DNA from: CAZFHL01 sp964519145
GTDB lineage: Bacteria > Patescibacteriota > Minisyncoccia > Phycocordibacterales > WO2-35-19
Reading direction: 5' to 3'
Assembly: GCA_964519145.1 (NCBI GenBank)
Contig: CAZFHL010000002.1
Coordinates: 1 to 47,058, forward strand
Length of the DNA: 47,058 nucleotides
A program made the position numbers and the translations under genes. Below, piece after piece: positions 32,032-39,871 of this stretch. The notes below the pieces were generated by a model. That model was not told the DNA's origin. It saw only the letters and a program-made list of their open reading frames with translations, and searched no databases. Each line of letters begins with the position of its first letter. Positions within the stretch are counted from its first letter, which is position 1.

Positions 32032-32874
32032 ATGGACAAGCAAATACTTTTTTCAGGTGATGAGGTTCTTATAAATATTCCAGATGAATTTGATGATGAA
32101 TACCATCCTCAAATCCAAAAAGGAACAAGAGGTATTGTTATTTCTTTTGAAAAAAATTGTCTTGGAAGAAATGCGGGTTTACAATTAAATGGTCTAGCAC
32201 CGGGTATACATTTCAGCAAATCTTACGCATATGTACAAATTAATGGGAGAAAAGAAGGTTATATAATAAACTGTGATTATTTATCTCTTATAGATAAAAA
32301 AGAACAAAAATACAGATTACGCAGACTTGGAAACAATCGAAAGAAGTGCCAGGATTATGATGTTCATTATTTAGTAAAAACTCTTCCTGATACACCATTT
32401 TGGGAAGATGATTTGGTCTCATATTTAGACGAATTAGAGGATGATGTTAAAGTTTATAAAGTGCATGCTATTGAATATGGTATATACGAGAGAAATCCAA
32501 AAGAAGGACCTGTTTATAAAATTAGAAATGTAGTACCAAAAGGAATCGATTGTGTTGCATATGAAGACCAATTAACTTTGCTAGACAGAGGCTCTATTTG
32601 GAGATATTACCATAACGAAACATTGATATTCGACACAGTAGAAGAAGAAATTGGATTTCACGAAACCATTGGAAATGTAAAGGTTGTTGTAAACCCAAGA
32701 AACGGCCTTTATGTTTGGAGACAAAATGAAATAATGCCAGCCATTAAAAATGGTTTGGCGGATAGTTTTGAAATAAACGGAAAAAAAATAATCTTAAAGA
32801 AATTTAAAGATAGAGATGTTTCAGAGAAAGCAAAATTGTTGACTTTAAAAACTTGGGGCGGATTTTTAAAATAG
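32032..32874 (+). CDS. Orphan protein, second of a paralogous pair (280 residues)
   Basis: Homologue of 29861-30706 along its whole length. TPFWEDDLV (about 121-129), GSIWRYYHNETLIFD (about 187-201) and NGLYVWRQNEIMPAIKNG are the best matches. Identity is low, so the duplication is old or the two arrived separately. It probably has beta-barrel units in the first two thirds and no membrane segment. AAAGGAG lies 4 nt before the ATG. It has its own promoter and terminator. Function unknown. Confidence 0.75.
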   Translation: MDKQILFSGDEVLINIPDEFDDEYHPQIQKGTRGIVISFEKNCLGRNAGLQLNGLAPGIHFSKSYAYVQINGRKEGYIINCDYLSLIDKKEQKYRLRRLGNNRKKCQDYDVHYLVKTLPDTPFWEDDLVSYLDELEDDVKVYKVHAIEYGIYERNPKEGPVYKIRNVVPKGIDCVAYEDQLTLLDRGSIWRYYHNETLIFDTVEEEIGFHETIGNVKVVVNPRNGLYVWRQNEIMPAIKNGLADSFEINGKKIILKKFKDRDVSEKAKLLTLKTWGGFLK

Positions 32875-32892
32875 TAAAAAATCAAATTATCG

Positions 32893-32917
32893 AAAACCAT
32901 TGCGTTGCAATGGTTTT
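32893..32917 (+). terminator. Intrinsic terminator between convergent genes
   Basis: Stem AAAACCATTGC / GCAATGGTTTT with a 3-nt loop and T run. It lies between the second paralogue and the convergent cyclase gene and may serve both strands. Confidence 0.85.
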
Positions 32918-32920
32918 TTA

Positions 32921-34810
32921 TTATTTATTCTTCATTTCATAAACTCCATCCCAATCATCTACTTTATTATTTATAAAATATTTTACCCTCTCTAACAAAA
33001 GTTTAGTGGTTAAGTCTTCTCTCAGTACAAGAACTGCTTCAAAATTTGTTTTTGCCATAACCCAATCTCCTTTATAATAAGCACTGAGACCATTTTCAAA
33101 ATATTTTTTTATTTCTAAATAATCTTTGTTTTGAATTTCTTGAAGCAATTCAAATATTTTTACACCAGTCTTCTTGCCTTTAACTTTTACAGTATCTAGC
33201 TCTCTAAAGATAAAATCTAAATTTTCTGTTTCTTTTTTTGTATCTTCTCCTACCATAATCATAGCTCCATAATATTTAGAAAGACTTTCTAACCTAGAAG
33301 CCAAATTTACACTATCCCCTATTGCTGTATAATCGAATCTTATTTCTGAACCTAAATTACCCACAACTGCCTCTCCTGTATTTATACCTATACCAATTTC
33401 AATCTTTGGTAAACCTTTTTTGATATTTTCTTCATTAAATTTTAAGAGTGCTAAATTCATTTCTTCAGCTGTTTTTAAAGCATTAAAAATTTGATCATCA
33501 TCTCTTAGCGGAGCACCCCAAAATGCCATTATGGCGTCCCCTATATATTTATCTACCAATCCATTATTTTTTAAAATTATATTTGTCATCAAACTCAAAT
33601 AACTATTCAAAAATGGTACAAAAACATCTGGGGGGATACTCTCCGACAAAGTAGTAAACCCTCTTATATCAGAAAAGAGTATTGTTATTTTCTTTTTCTC
33701 TCCTCCAAGTTTTAAATTTTGAGGATTAATCAAAAGCTCTTCTATAACCTTAGGAGAAATATATTTAGAAAAAGAATCTTTGATAAACATCTTCTCTCTC
33801 ATATTAAAAATATATCTCGTTATAAAAGATGAAATAATTGATGCAATAAAAGAAACATTGATAATAAAAATATCTAATATGATGAAATAATCAACAAATA
33901 AAAATATAGCTAAATTTATTGAAGAAAAAAACAGAAATGATATGAGGATCAAATTTTTTATCTTTTTTATATAAAAAACAAAATAAGAAATTAAAAATAC
34001 TGATAAAAATATAAATATTAAATTCCAAGACAATGATTCTTTAAAAATATTGTCATCAATAATACTTTGTATAATATTTGCGTGTATTTCTACTCCACTT
34101 AATACACCCACAGGGGTATTGCGAAAATCTTGCAAATCTAGTGCTGTTGCACCGATCAAAATAATTTTATCTTCAAAAAATTTTTTATTTACTCTACCTT
34201 CAATCACATCAGAAAAACTAAAATATGTAAAAGTATTTTGAGGACCATAAAAATATATTCTATTTGACTTGGATTTTAAATTTGTAAAATCATAATTATC
34301 TTTTAAGATACTGGACGCAAAACTATTTTTGTTATATTTGTTTAAAACAAATCTCCTTACAACTCCATCTTTTGAAACCTCTAAATTGGAAAACCCGCTA
34401 TTTAAGTTTTTAAAATTATCATAAATCAAAATATTTTTTCTCTCCCCTATTTCACTCGATAAAACTACAGGAACCGTACTCTCTAAAATAGAATTTAAAA
34501 AAATATTATCGTCAACTTCTCCATACAAAGATTTTTCTTTAAAATTTACATCAATTCCAATAACTTTTGCACCATATAAATTTTGAATCAAATTTGCATA
34601 TATACTTCTTCTAAACGGCCAGGCCCCTACCTTATTTATACTATCTTCATCAACGGCAACAATAACAACATTTGGAATTAATTTTTTACCAGTGATAAGT
34701 AGGTCGATAGCTTTTTCTCTCCATACTGAAAATATATTGATAAAGAAAATTAAAACTGTAAAAATAAAAACAGCTAAAGGTATTAATATTTTTATTTTTT
34801 TACTAACCAT
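32921..34810 (-). CDS. CHASE2-domain class III adenylate/guanylate cyclase
   Basis: Membrane receptor that makes a cyclic nucleotide. The 629 residues show an N-terminal membrane helix (8-28), an extracytoplasmic CHASE2 domain (about 30-245, with VVIVAVDEDSI and GIDVNF), three further membrane helices (about 255-345), and a class III cyclase domain (about 370-560) with the metal site ILFSDIRGFTTLSE and DKYIGDAIMAFWGAP, then GIGINTGEAVVGNLGS. A TPR-like helical tail follows. The catalytic Asp residues are present. The Lys in DKYIGD fits adenylate specificity. It overlaps the fecR-like gene by 8 bp, so the two form one unit. Confidence 0.93.
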   Translation of the reverse strand: MVSKKIKILIPLAVFIFTVLIFFINIFSVWREKAIDLLITGKKLIPNVVIVAVDEDSINKVGAWPFRRSIYANLIQNLYGAKVIGIDVNFKEKSLYGEVDDNIFLNSILESTVPVVLSSEIGERKNILIYDNFKNLNSGFSNLEVSKDGVVRRFVLNKYNKNSFASSILKDNYDFTNLKSKSNRIYFYGPQNTFTYFSFSDVIEGRVNKKFFEDKIILIGATALDLQDFRNTPVGVLSGVEIHANIIQSIIDDNIFKESLSWNLIFIFLSVFLISYFVFYIKKIKNLILISFLFFSSINLAIFLFVDYFIILDIFIINVSFIASIISSFITRYIFNMREKMFIKDSFSKYISPKVIEELLINPQNLKLGGEKKKITILFSDIRGFTTLSESIPPDVFVPFLNSYLSLMTNIILKNNGLVDKYIGDAIMAFWGAPLRDDDQIFNALKTAEEMNLALLKFNEENIKKGLPKIEIGIGINTGEAVVGNLGSEIRFDYTAIGDSVNLASRLESLSKYYGAMIMVGEDTKKETENLDFIFRELDTVKVKGKKTGVKIFELLQEIQNKDYLEIKKYFENGLSAYYKGDWVMAKTNFEAVLVLREDLTTKLLLERVKYFINNKVDDWDGVYEMKNK

Positions 34811-35936
34811 TTCTATTTATTATAGAAGGCGGATCCCATTTTACCTCAAGGAATGTGCCAAATGTTTTTTGCTTATTATCTCCATAATTTATAGAAATAT
34901 AGTATAATCCCTCTTCAAAATTAGATGGTACATTAAAAATAATTTGATTATTTGAGACTAGTTGAAAAGGTACTTCTACCAAATCAATCAAAAGATTTTT
35001 GACTAAATTTAGATTATTACCTCTTATGGTCACAGAAGGACTATTTGGTGCAGTAATATTTTTATATATGGTAACAGAAGATGGGTTTATGGATAGTATT
35101 TCTGGCTCTGTAGATGAAGCCTGTGTTCCCCCACCTCCTCCACCGAAAGAAGAAGTACTTCCTGTATTGGTATTTGATGTAGGATTTGTATTTTGTGTAT
35201 TTGTATTTAACGGACTTACTCCTATTTGATTTGTATTACCCAAAATAACTCTCCAATTTTCTTCTATTATATATTTTTTCATATCTGTATCTGTAATTTT
35301 AAATATCTTTATGTCTTTATTTTTAGTAGGCAAATTTATGCTACTTATAGATATTTTATTGCCAGCTGAAACCAATATAGGATCACCTAAAACCAGATTT
35401 CCATTTACAGGATTTTTAATAACAACAGCTACTACTCCTTCTAAAACATAAAGGTAACTTGTTTTGTTTTCAAATACTGTAGCAAAGGCAGTGCCTCTGA
35501 CAGAACCAACCATATTCTCGGTTTCAACTACATAACCACCACTCGATACTTTTTCTATTCTAGACCAGACTGCACCTTTTTTTATCTTAATCTTGTTTGA
35601 GACATTATCCTCTTCATTTAAAAGAGATATTTCTGAACCAGCACCTAAATTTGTAATAGAACCATTTTTTGACAATATAGAGGCTCTGCCATATTCACCT
35701 GTTTTTATATTTGAACCATATTCAAGACTAATCTCTTTATTTACAATATTAAAAACCTCTATTCCACTTTCATTTTTATTTAAAAACACATCTGGTTTAT
35801 TTGGGTAAAGTAAAAATTGAGATTCTATTATTTTTTGATCAGATTGATCTACTTTATTGTCTCTAAACACGAAAAACCAAAGAAGAAATAAAACCAAAAG
35901 ACATAGTGGCGCACAAATAAATAAAATCTTTTTCAT
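34803..35936 (-). CDS. Membrane-anchored FecR-domain protein with IPT/TIG domain
   Basis: Likely sensor or cell-surface regulator. It has an N-terminal membrane anchor (5-23), a FecR domain (about 65-200, with GRASILSKNGSITNLGAGSEISL, GAVWSRIEK, and VETENMVGSVRGTAFATVF), an Asn/Thr-rich then poly-Gly linker (about 240-275), and a C-terminal IPT/TIG immunoglobulin-like domain (about 280-370). The 377 residues are complete. It is first in a two-gene unit with the CHASE2 cyclase, a pairing known in other bacteria. I see no sigma factor gene nearby. Confidence 0.88.
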   Translation of the reverse strand: MKKILFICAPLCLLVLFLLWFFVFRDNKVDQSDQKIIESQFLLYPNKPDVFLNKNESGIEVFNIVNKEISLEYGSNIKTGEYGRASILSKNGSITNLGAGSEISLLNEEDNVSNKIKIKKGAVWSRIEKVSSGGYVVETENMVGSVRGTAFATVFENKTSYLYVLEGVVAVVIKNPVNGNLVLGDPILVSAGNKISISSINLPTKNKDIKIFKITDTDMKKYIIEENWRVILGNTNQIGVSPLNTNTQNTNPTSNTNTGSTSSFGGGGGGTQASSTEPEILSINPSSVTIYKNITAPNSPSVTIRGNNLNLVKNLLIDLVEVPFQLVSNNQIIFNVPSNFEEGLYYISINYGDNKQKTFGTFLEVKWDPPSIINRNG

Positions 35937-36003
35937 ACAAAATAATAATACACCAAATCAATCCAAAAAACATCAGATTTACAGAACCTAAATTATCGCC
36001 TTC

Positions 36004-36120
36004 CAAAAATTGTTTCAAATAATCTTTTTGGAGGCTTGCGAGGCTGACTGAGCCGAGCACGAGGAATTTTTTAGCAAAAAAATATCCGTGCTCCAAAAAG
36101 ATTATTTGAAACAATTTTTG
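36004..36120 (+). repeat. Palindromic element, family C
   Basis: A perfect 30-bp inverted repeat (36004-36033 and 36091-36120) encloses a 57-nt core: GCTTGCGAG, a hairpin GGCT gactg AGCC, GAGC, then the same AT hairpin as family A (GGAATTTTTTAGCAAAAAAA) ending in CGTG. The arms are unlike those of families A and B, while the core is shared. Confidence 0.9.
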
Positions 36121-36163
36121 TAAAAACTAATACAGAGTTTATATTTTCCAATAAACAATGTAA

Positions 36164-36169
36164 TATAAT
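36164..36169 (+). promoter_or_regulatory. -10 box of a leaderless mRNA
   Basis: TATAAT ends 6 nt before the ATG at 36176, so the transcript should start at the start codon. Confidence 0.55.
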
Positions 36170-36175
36170 GAAATA

Positions 36176-36382
36176 ATGGACAAACACGACATATCTTTTG
36201 TATTCCTAGTTATAGCCATTATTGTTGGTTTTATATTTTATATTAACAACCCAACAGTAATAGAATATAAAAATCCAAAAATAGATAAACCTATAGTTTG
36301 TTCAGAGGATACAAAATTGTGCCCTGATGGTTCTTTTGTATCAAGAATACCTCCAGATTGCAATTTCAAATTATGTAAATAA
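36176..36382 (+). CDS. Small membrane-anchored Cys-rich protein, 68 residues
   Basis: One N-terminal membrane helix (8-24), a Pro/Lys stretch, then a compact module with four cysteines: CSEDTKLCPDGS ... PPDCNFKLC. This Cys-DTKxCPDGSxVxRxPPxC pattern recurs in many CPR surface proteins as I recall, perhaps as a disulfide-stabilised domain. Function unknown. It ends 4 bp before recG, which probably relies on its promoter. Confidence 0.75.
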   Translation: MDKHDISFVFLVIAIIVGFIFYINNPTVIEYKNPKIDKPIVCSEDTKLCPDGSFVSRIPPDCNFKLCK

Positions 36383-36386
36383 ACAT

Positions 36387-38591
36387 ATGATTAAAAACGT
36401 AAATACCAATACAGAAATACAAAATATATTTAGACTAAACCCCAAACAAAAAGAAACATTAAAAAAAATGGGTATTGAAACTGTGGCAAAAATAATCAAA
36501 TATTTTCCTATTAGATATGGAAATGCTGGTTTAATAAAATCTATTGAATTTTTAAACACAGACGAAGATGTTGTTATATTTGGAAAGATAAAAAATCTCA
36601 AATCAAGCAAAACTTTCAAAACAAAACTAGCTATATCAGAAGCCACAATAGAAGACTCGACAGGTAAAGTGAGAGCTGTTTGGTTCAACCAACCATATAT
36701 TTCTAAAATGTTTAAAGAAGGAGAATTAGTGAGAATAGAAGGAAAAGTCAGTGAAAAAAATACAAAAACAAAAGAACAAAACATTTTAACAAAATATTTT
36801 TCTAATCCTAAAATAGAAAAAGTTAGTAAAATACCAGAAGGAACAAGCGATTCTCTTTTTAAAAGTGAGACAATCGAGCCGACACCAATATATAGCGAGA
36901 GCAACAACATTTCTTCTCTTTGGATATACCATACAATAAAAAAACTATTTAATACAAAAACGATATTAAATAATGAAGTGGTAAATTTAATAGATTTATT
37001 TGAAGATCCAATACCAAAAAAAATACTCCAAAAATACAATCTCCCCTCTTTAAAATCAGCTTTGATTTGGGTACACCAACCAAAAAATAAAAATGATGCA
37101 GAAATAGCCAGAAAAAGATTTGCGTTTGAAGAGATATTTATGATTCAACTTGATAGGCAAAAGGAAAAAATGCTAGCCGAAAAAGAAAATGCTTTTGCTA
37201 TAAAAACAGATGCAAAAGAAATAAATAACTTCATATCTGGCTTTCAATATTCACTAACTAATTCTCAACAAAAAGTTATAGATATCCTTTTAGAAAATAT
37301 GAGAAAAAGTCATCCCATGTCTAGACTACTTGAAGGAGATGTAGGTTCAGGAAAAACAGCAATAGCTATGACTATATCTTTTGCAACAATTAAAACACCT
37401 CCACCAAATAGAAAATTTGGAGCATTGCAAGTGGGCTATATGGCGCCTACAGAAATATTGGCGGAGCAACATTTTAATTCTTTTATAGAATCTTTTAAAA
37501 AACATAAAATAAACATAGGACTCATCACAAGTAGTGGAGCAAAAAAGTTTCCTTCAAAAAGCAACAAAGAAGCTCCTACCAAAATATCAAAAAATCAATT
37601 ATTAAAATGGGTAGAAAACGGAGAAATATCAATACTTATCGGTACCCACAGTTTGATCCAAAAAAAGGTAAAATTTAAAAATTTAGGGCTTATTATTATA
37701 GACGAACAACATAGATTTGGAGTAAAACAAAGAAAACTCTTGAGAGGTAAGAGTGACATTGCTCCCCACCTATTATCGATGACAGCAACCCCTATTCCAA
37801 GAACACTAGCTCTCACCCTTTTTGGAGATTTAGATTTATCTATTTTAGATGAATTACCAAAAGGCAGACAATTTCCAGAAACAAAAATAGTTTTGCCTCA
37901 AGAAAGAGAACTAGCTTATGAAAAAATCAAAGAAGAATTAAAAAATGGTAGACAAGCTTATATAATTTGCCCAAAAATAGAAGATAGTGACCCAAATAAA
38001 ATACTTGCTATAAATGCAAAATCTGTAAAATCTGAAGTGGAAAGATTACAAAAAAATCAATTTAAAGATTATGAAATAGTAGGCCTTACTGGCAAAAATA
38101 GTCCATCAGAAAAAGAAAAAATAATGAGTGATTTCAAAAATAATAAAATAGATATTTTGGTTGCAACCACCGTGGTTGAAGTGGGTGTCAATGTGCCAAA
38201 TGCCACAATTATGATTATTGAAAATGCCGAAAGATTTGGCCTATCCCAACTCCATCAATTAAGAGGTAGGATACTCAGAAGTTCGCACAAACCATATTGT
38301 TTTGTATTTGCTGAAACAAAATCTCAAAAAACCATTACCAGATTAAAATCTTTTGTAAATGCAAAAAATGGATTTGAATTGGCAGAAGCAGATTTGCAAC
38401 AAAGAGGAGCTGGAGATTTAATTGGTATAAAACAATGGGGAGTGTCTGATTTGGCAATGGAAGCTCTAAAAAATATAAAAATGGTAGAGTTTGCCAAAGA
38501 AGAAGCCAAAAAAATAATTGAGGAAGATTTTGAATTAAAAAAATACCCCCTACTTAAAACAGCTGTGGAAGACAAAATCCATTTTGAATAA
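36387..38591 (+). CDS. recG: ATP-dependent DNA helicase RecG
   Basis: Branch-migrating helicase for stalled forks. The 734 residues show the N-terminal wedge/OB domain (about 60-170), then superfamily 2 motifs: I (LEGDVGSGKTAIA), II (IIIDEQHRFG, the DEQH box), III (MTATPIPRTL), IV to VI (VATTVVEVGVNVPNATIMII, then QLHQLRGRILRS) and the TRCF-like C-terminal part. Length is typical. I chose the ATG at 36387 because it lies directly after the small gene. The frame is open 20 codons further, inside that gene. Preceded by ACAT only, without a ribosome binding site. Confidence 0.95.
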   Translation: MIKNVNTNTEIQNIFRLNPKQKETLKKMGIETVAKIIKYFPIRYGNAGLIKSIEFLNTDEDVVIFGKIKNLKSSKTFKTKLAISEATIEDSTGKVRAVWFNQPYISKMFKEGELVRIEGKVSEKNTKTKEQNILTKYFSNPKIEKVSKIPEGTSDSLFKSETIEPTPIYSESNNISSLWIYHTIKKLFNTKTILNNEVVNLIDLFEDPIPKKILQKYNLPSLKSALIWVHQPKNKNDAEIARKRFAFEEIFMIQLDRQKEKMLAEKENAFAIKTDAKEINNFISGFQYSLTNSQQKVIDILLENMRKSHPMSRLLEGDVGSGKTAIAMTISFATIKTPPPNRKFGALQVGYMAPTEILAEQHFNSFIESFKKHKINIGLITSSGAKKFPSKSNKEAPTKISKNQLLKWVENGEISILIGTHSLIQKKVKFKNLGLIIIDEQHRFGVKQRKLLRGKSDIAPHLLSMTATPIPRTLALTLFGDLDLSILDELPKGRQFPETKIVLPQERELAYEKIKEELKNGRQAYIICPKIEDSDPNKILAINAKSVKSEVERLQKNQFKDYEIVGLTGKNSPSEKEKIMSDFKNNKIDILVATTVVEVGVNVPNATIMIIENAERFGLSQLHQLRGRILRSSHKPYCFVFAETKSQKTITRLKSFVNAKNGFELAEADLQQRGAGDLIGIKQWGVSDLAMEALKNIKMVEFAKEEAKKIIEEDFELKKYPLLKTAVEDKIHFE

Positions 38592-38647
38592 ATTTCTTTT
38601 ATTAAAGTGTTTTTTGAACATAAAAGTCATAAAATTACACCACATAC

Positions 38648-38676
38648 TTGACTTTTATACTGTATAAGTGTATAAT
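38648..38676 (+). promoter_or_regulatory. Promoter of the nucleotidyltransferase-like gene
   Basis: TTGACT (38648-38653) and TATAAT (38671-38676) at exactly 17 nt. Confidence 0.8.
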
Positions 38677-38714
38677 ATAAAGCGGAGATAAAGTCTGTCT
38701 CTAAAGGAGGAAAA

Positions 38715-39314
38715 GTGAAGAAATCACATTTTCGGCAGTTTAAGCCAGACACAATTGAGTTTGTGTTGGCTCACGCGGAGTGGCAGAGATCCCGCGGTCG
38801 CAATGCATCAGAGCCTCTATTGGGGTGCACAAACCCCAGAAAGGCTTTGAAGATTGCAAAGCTTAGTCGCGGAAGAATTAACTTAGAAGAGGCCAAAAAG
38901 GCAGTTAACATATTCCATAGAATCGCTGAAATCCATGCTGTCGAAGTATTTGGCAGTGTGGCTCGAGGAGAGGAAGGAAAGGATCTCGATCTGATCCTCG
39001 TTTGCAAAGAGGAGATTAGCCAAAAGTTCATGAAGATGGTCGAAGATGAAATTGAATGTGCCAACAAGCGCCCTGGGCTAGAGTCGTACAGAGGCTTGGC
39101 CATGACAAGAACTGATATTGTCGTGTATCTGCTATTTCCTTTTAAATCGGCCCACCTTTTCTACTTTAACATGACAGACTACCCGGTCGACATGGACATT
39201 TTCATTTTCCCGCCAGACTGGCGAGAAAGACTTCCCGAGCTTCAGGTTCGTATGCGACACGGTGACCCGAAGTTCATGGCGAATATCGCCAAAGACGCCC
39301 GCCGAATCGCCTGA
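38715..39314 (+). CDS. Nucleotidyltransferase-fold protein
   Basis: The 199 residues contain a Pol-beta-type nucleotidyltransferase motif, EVFGSVARGEEGKDLDLILV (about residues 77-96): the GS...DxD pattern holds two catalytic Asp residues, and a third acidic residue may lie in the TDIVVYLLF strand. Substrate unknown. Similar small enzymes include antitoxin MNT-like and aminoglycoside-type transferases. No HEPN partner is adjacent. GTG start with AGGAGG 5 nt upstream. Codons are clearly G+C-rich compared with recG and ftsH, which suggests acquisition. It sits beside tRNA-Ile. Confidence 0.75.
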   Translation: MKKSHFRQFKPDTIEFVLAHAEWQRSRGRNASEPLLGCTNPRKALKIAKLSRGRINLEEAKKAVNIFHRIAEIHAVEVFGSVARGEEGKDLDLILVCKEEISQKFMKMVEDEIECANKRPGLESYRGLAMTRTDIVVYLLFPFKSAHLFYFNMTDYPVDMDIFIFPPDWRERLPELQVRMRHGDPKFMANIAKDARRIA

Positions 39315-39320
39315 AAACCC

Positions 39321-39348
39321 GAGCTTGTCCGGCTAGACAAGCGAGCTC
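39321..39348 (+). terminator. Hairpin after the nucleotidyltransferase-like gene
   Basis: GCTTGTC cggcta GACAAGC with flanking GAGC/GAGCTC, 7 nt after the stop codon. No T run follows, so it may be a processed 3' end or a factor-dependent terminator. Confidence 0.5.
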
Positions 39349-39547
39349 ATCACAAGATGGGCTCCAGTTCTTAAATCGTAAACTAATTTTTGTGATTTGA
39401 GATTCTGGTCAATTATGCTAAATAAACACTTTTATTTAATTTGTTTCATCTGAAAATTAAAATACCAAAAAATATGGTATATAAAATAGCTATAAGCCTC
39501 TAAAACTAATACCAAAATGGTAAGTGCATGGATTTGAACACTTCAGA

Positions 39548-39717
39548 GTCCGCCTTCTAGGAATTTCTGTCATTACATGACCTGTACACCTTTCGTATTT
39601 TATATAAGCAAAGCTTATCTAAAATATACTCAAGGTTTTCTCATCCTAGACGCAAAGCAAGTAGTTGCTTTGCTAAGGCGGACAATTTCACTTTGTTCAA
39701 TGTCCGCCTTCTAGGAT
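39548..39717 (-). repeat. Duplicated tRNA-Ile 3' end with three-stem palindrome
   Basis: GTCCGCCTTCTAGGA occurs at 39702-39716 (end of the tRNA) and again at 39548-39562. Next to the tRNA, inverted pieces form a junction: outer ATCCTAGA/TCTAGGAT (39643-39650 with 39710-39717), hairpin GCAAAGCAA/TTGCTTTGC (39652-39673), and hairpin AAGGCGGACA/TGTCCGCCTT (39675-39710). Apart from this, 39349-39702 shows no gene. Confidence 0.6.
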
Positions 39718-39776
39718 TCGAACCTAGGACCCCAGAGGTATAAGCTCTGTGCTCTAACCAACTGAGCTAAAGGCGG
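39703..39776 (-). tRNA. tRNA-Ile (anticodon TAT)
   Basis: Minus strand. The acceptor is CCGCCTT/AAGGCGG with discriminator A. The D arm is AGCTCAGTTGGTTAGAGC. The anticodon stem CAGAG/CTCTG encloses CTTATAC, giving TAT, which reads AUA. The T arm is CCTAG GTTCGAAT CCTAG-like. CCA is not encoded. Most bacteria read AUA with a CAT tRNA modified by TilS, so a TAT tRNA is uncommon. Confidence 0.93.
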
Positions 39777-39871
39777 TAATAAAAATATATTAACTCATTT
39801 TTGATGTTTATACAATATTTTTTAAAACACTTTTTTTCTTTACAAACATTATAACTTTATAAACTTTATAC

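Noticed and set aside
38715..39314. Nucleotidyltransferase-like gene as half of a MNT/HEPN toxin-antitoxin pair
   Set aside because: No HEPN-type gene is adjacent on either side. The nearest neighbours are recG and tRNA-Ile.
39519..39542. Pieces like a tRNA T-arm and acceptor end (TTCAAATCC ... ACCA on the minus strand)
   Set aside because: The acceptor strand is too short and there is no matching 5' half nearby. At most a relic, not annotated as a tRNA.
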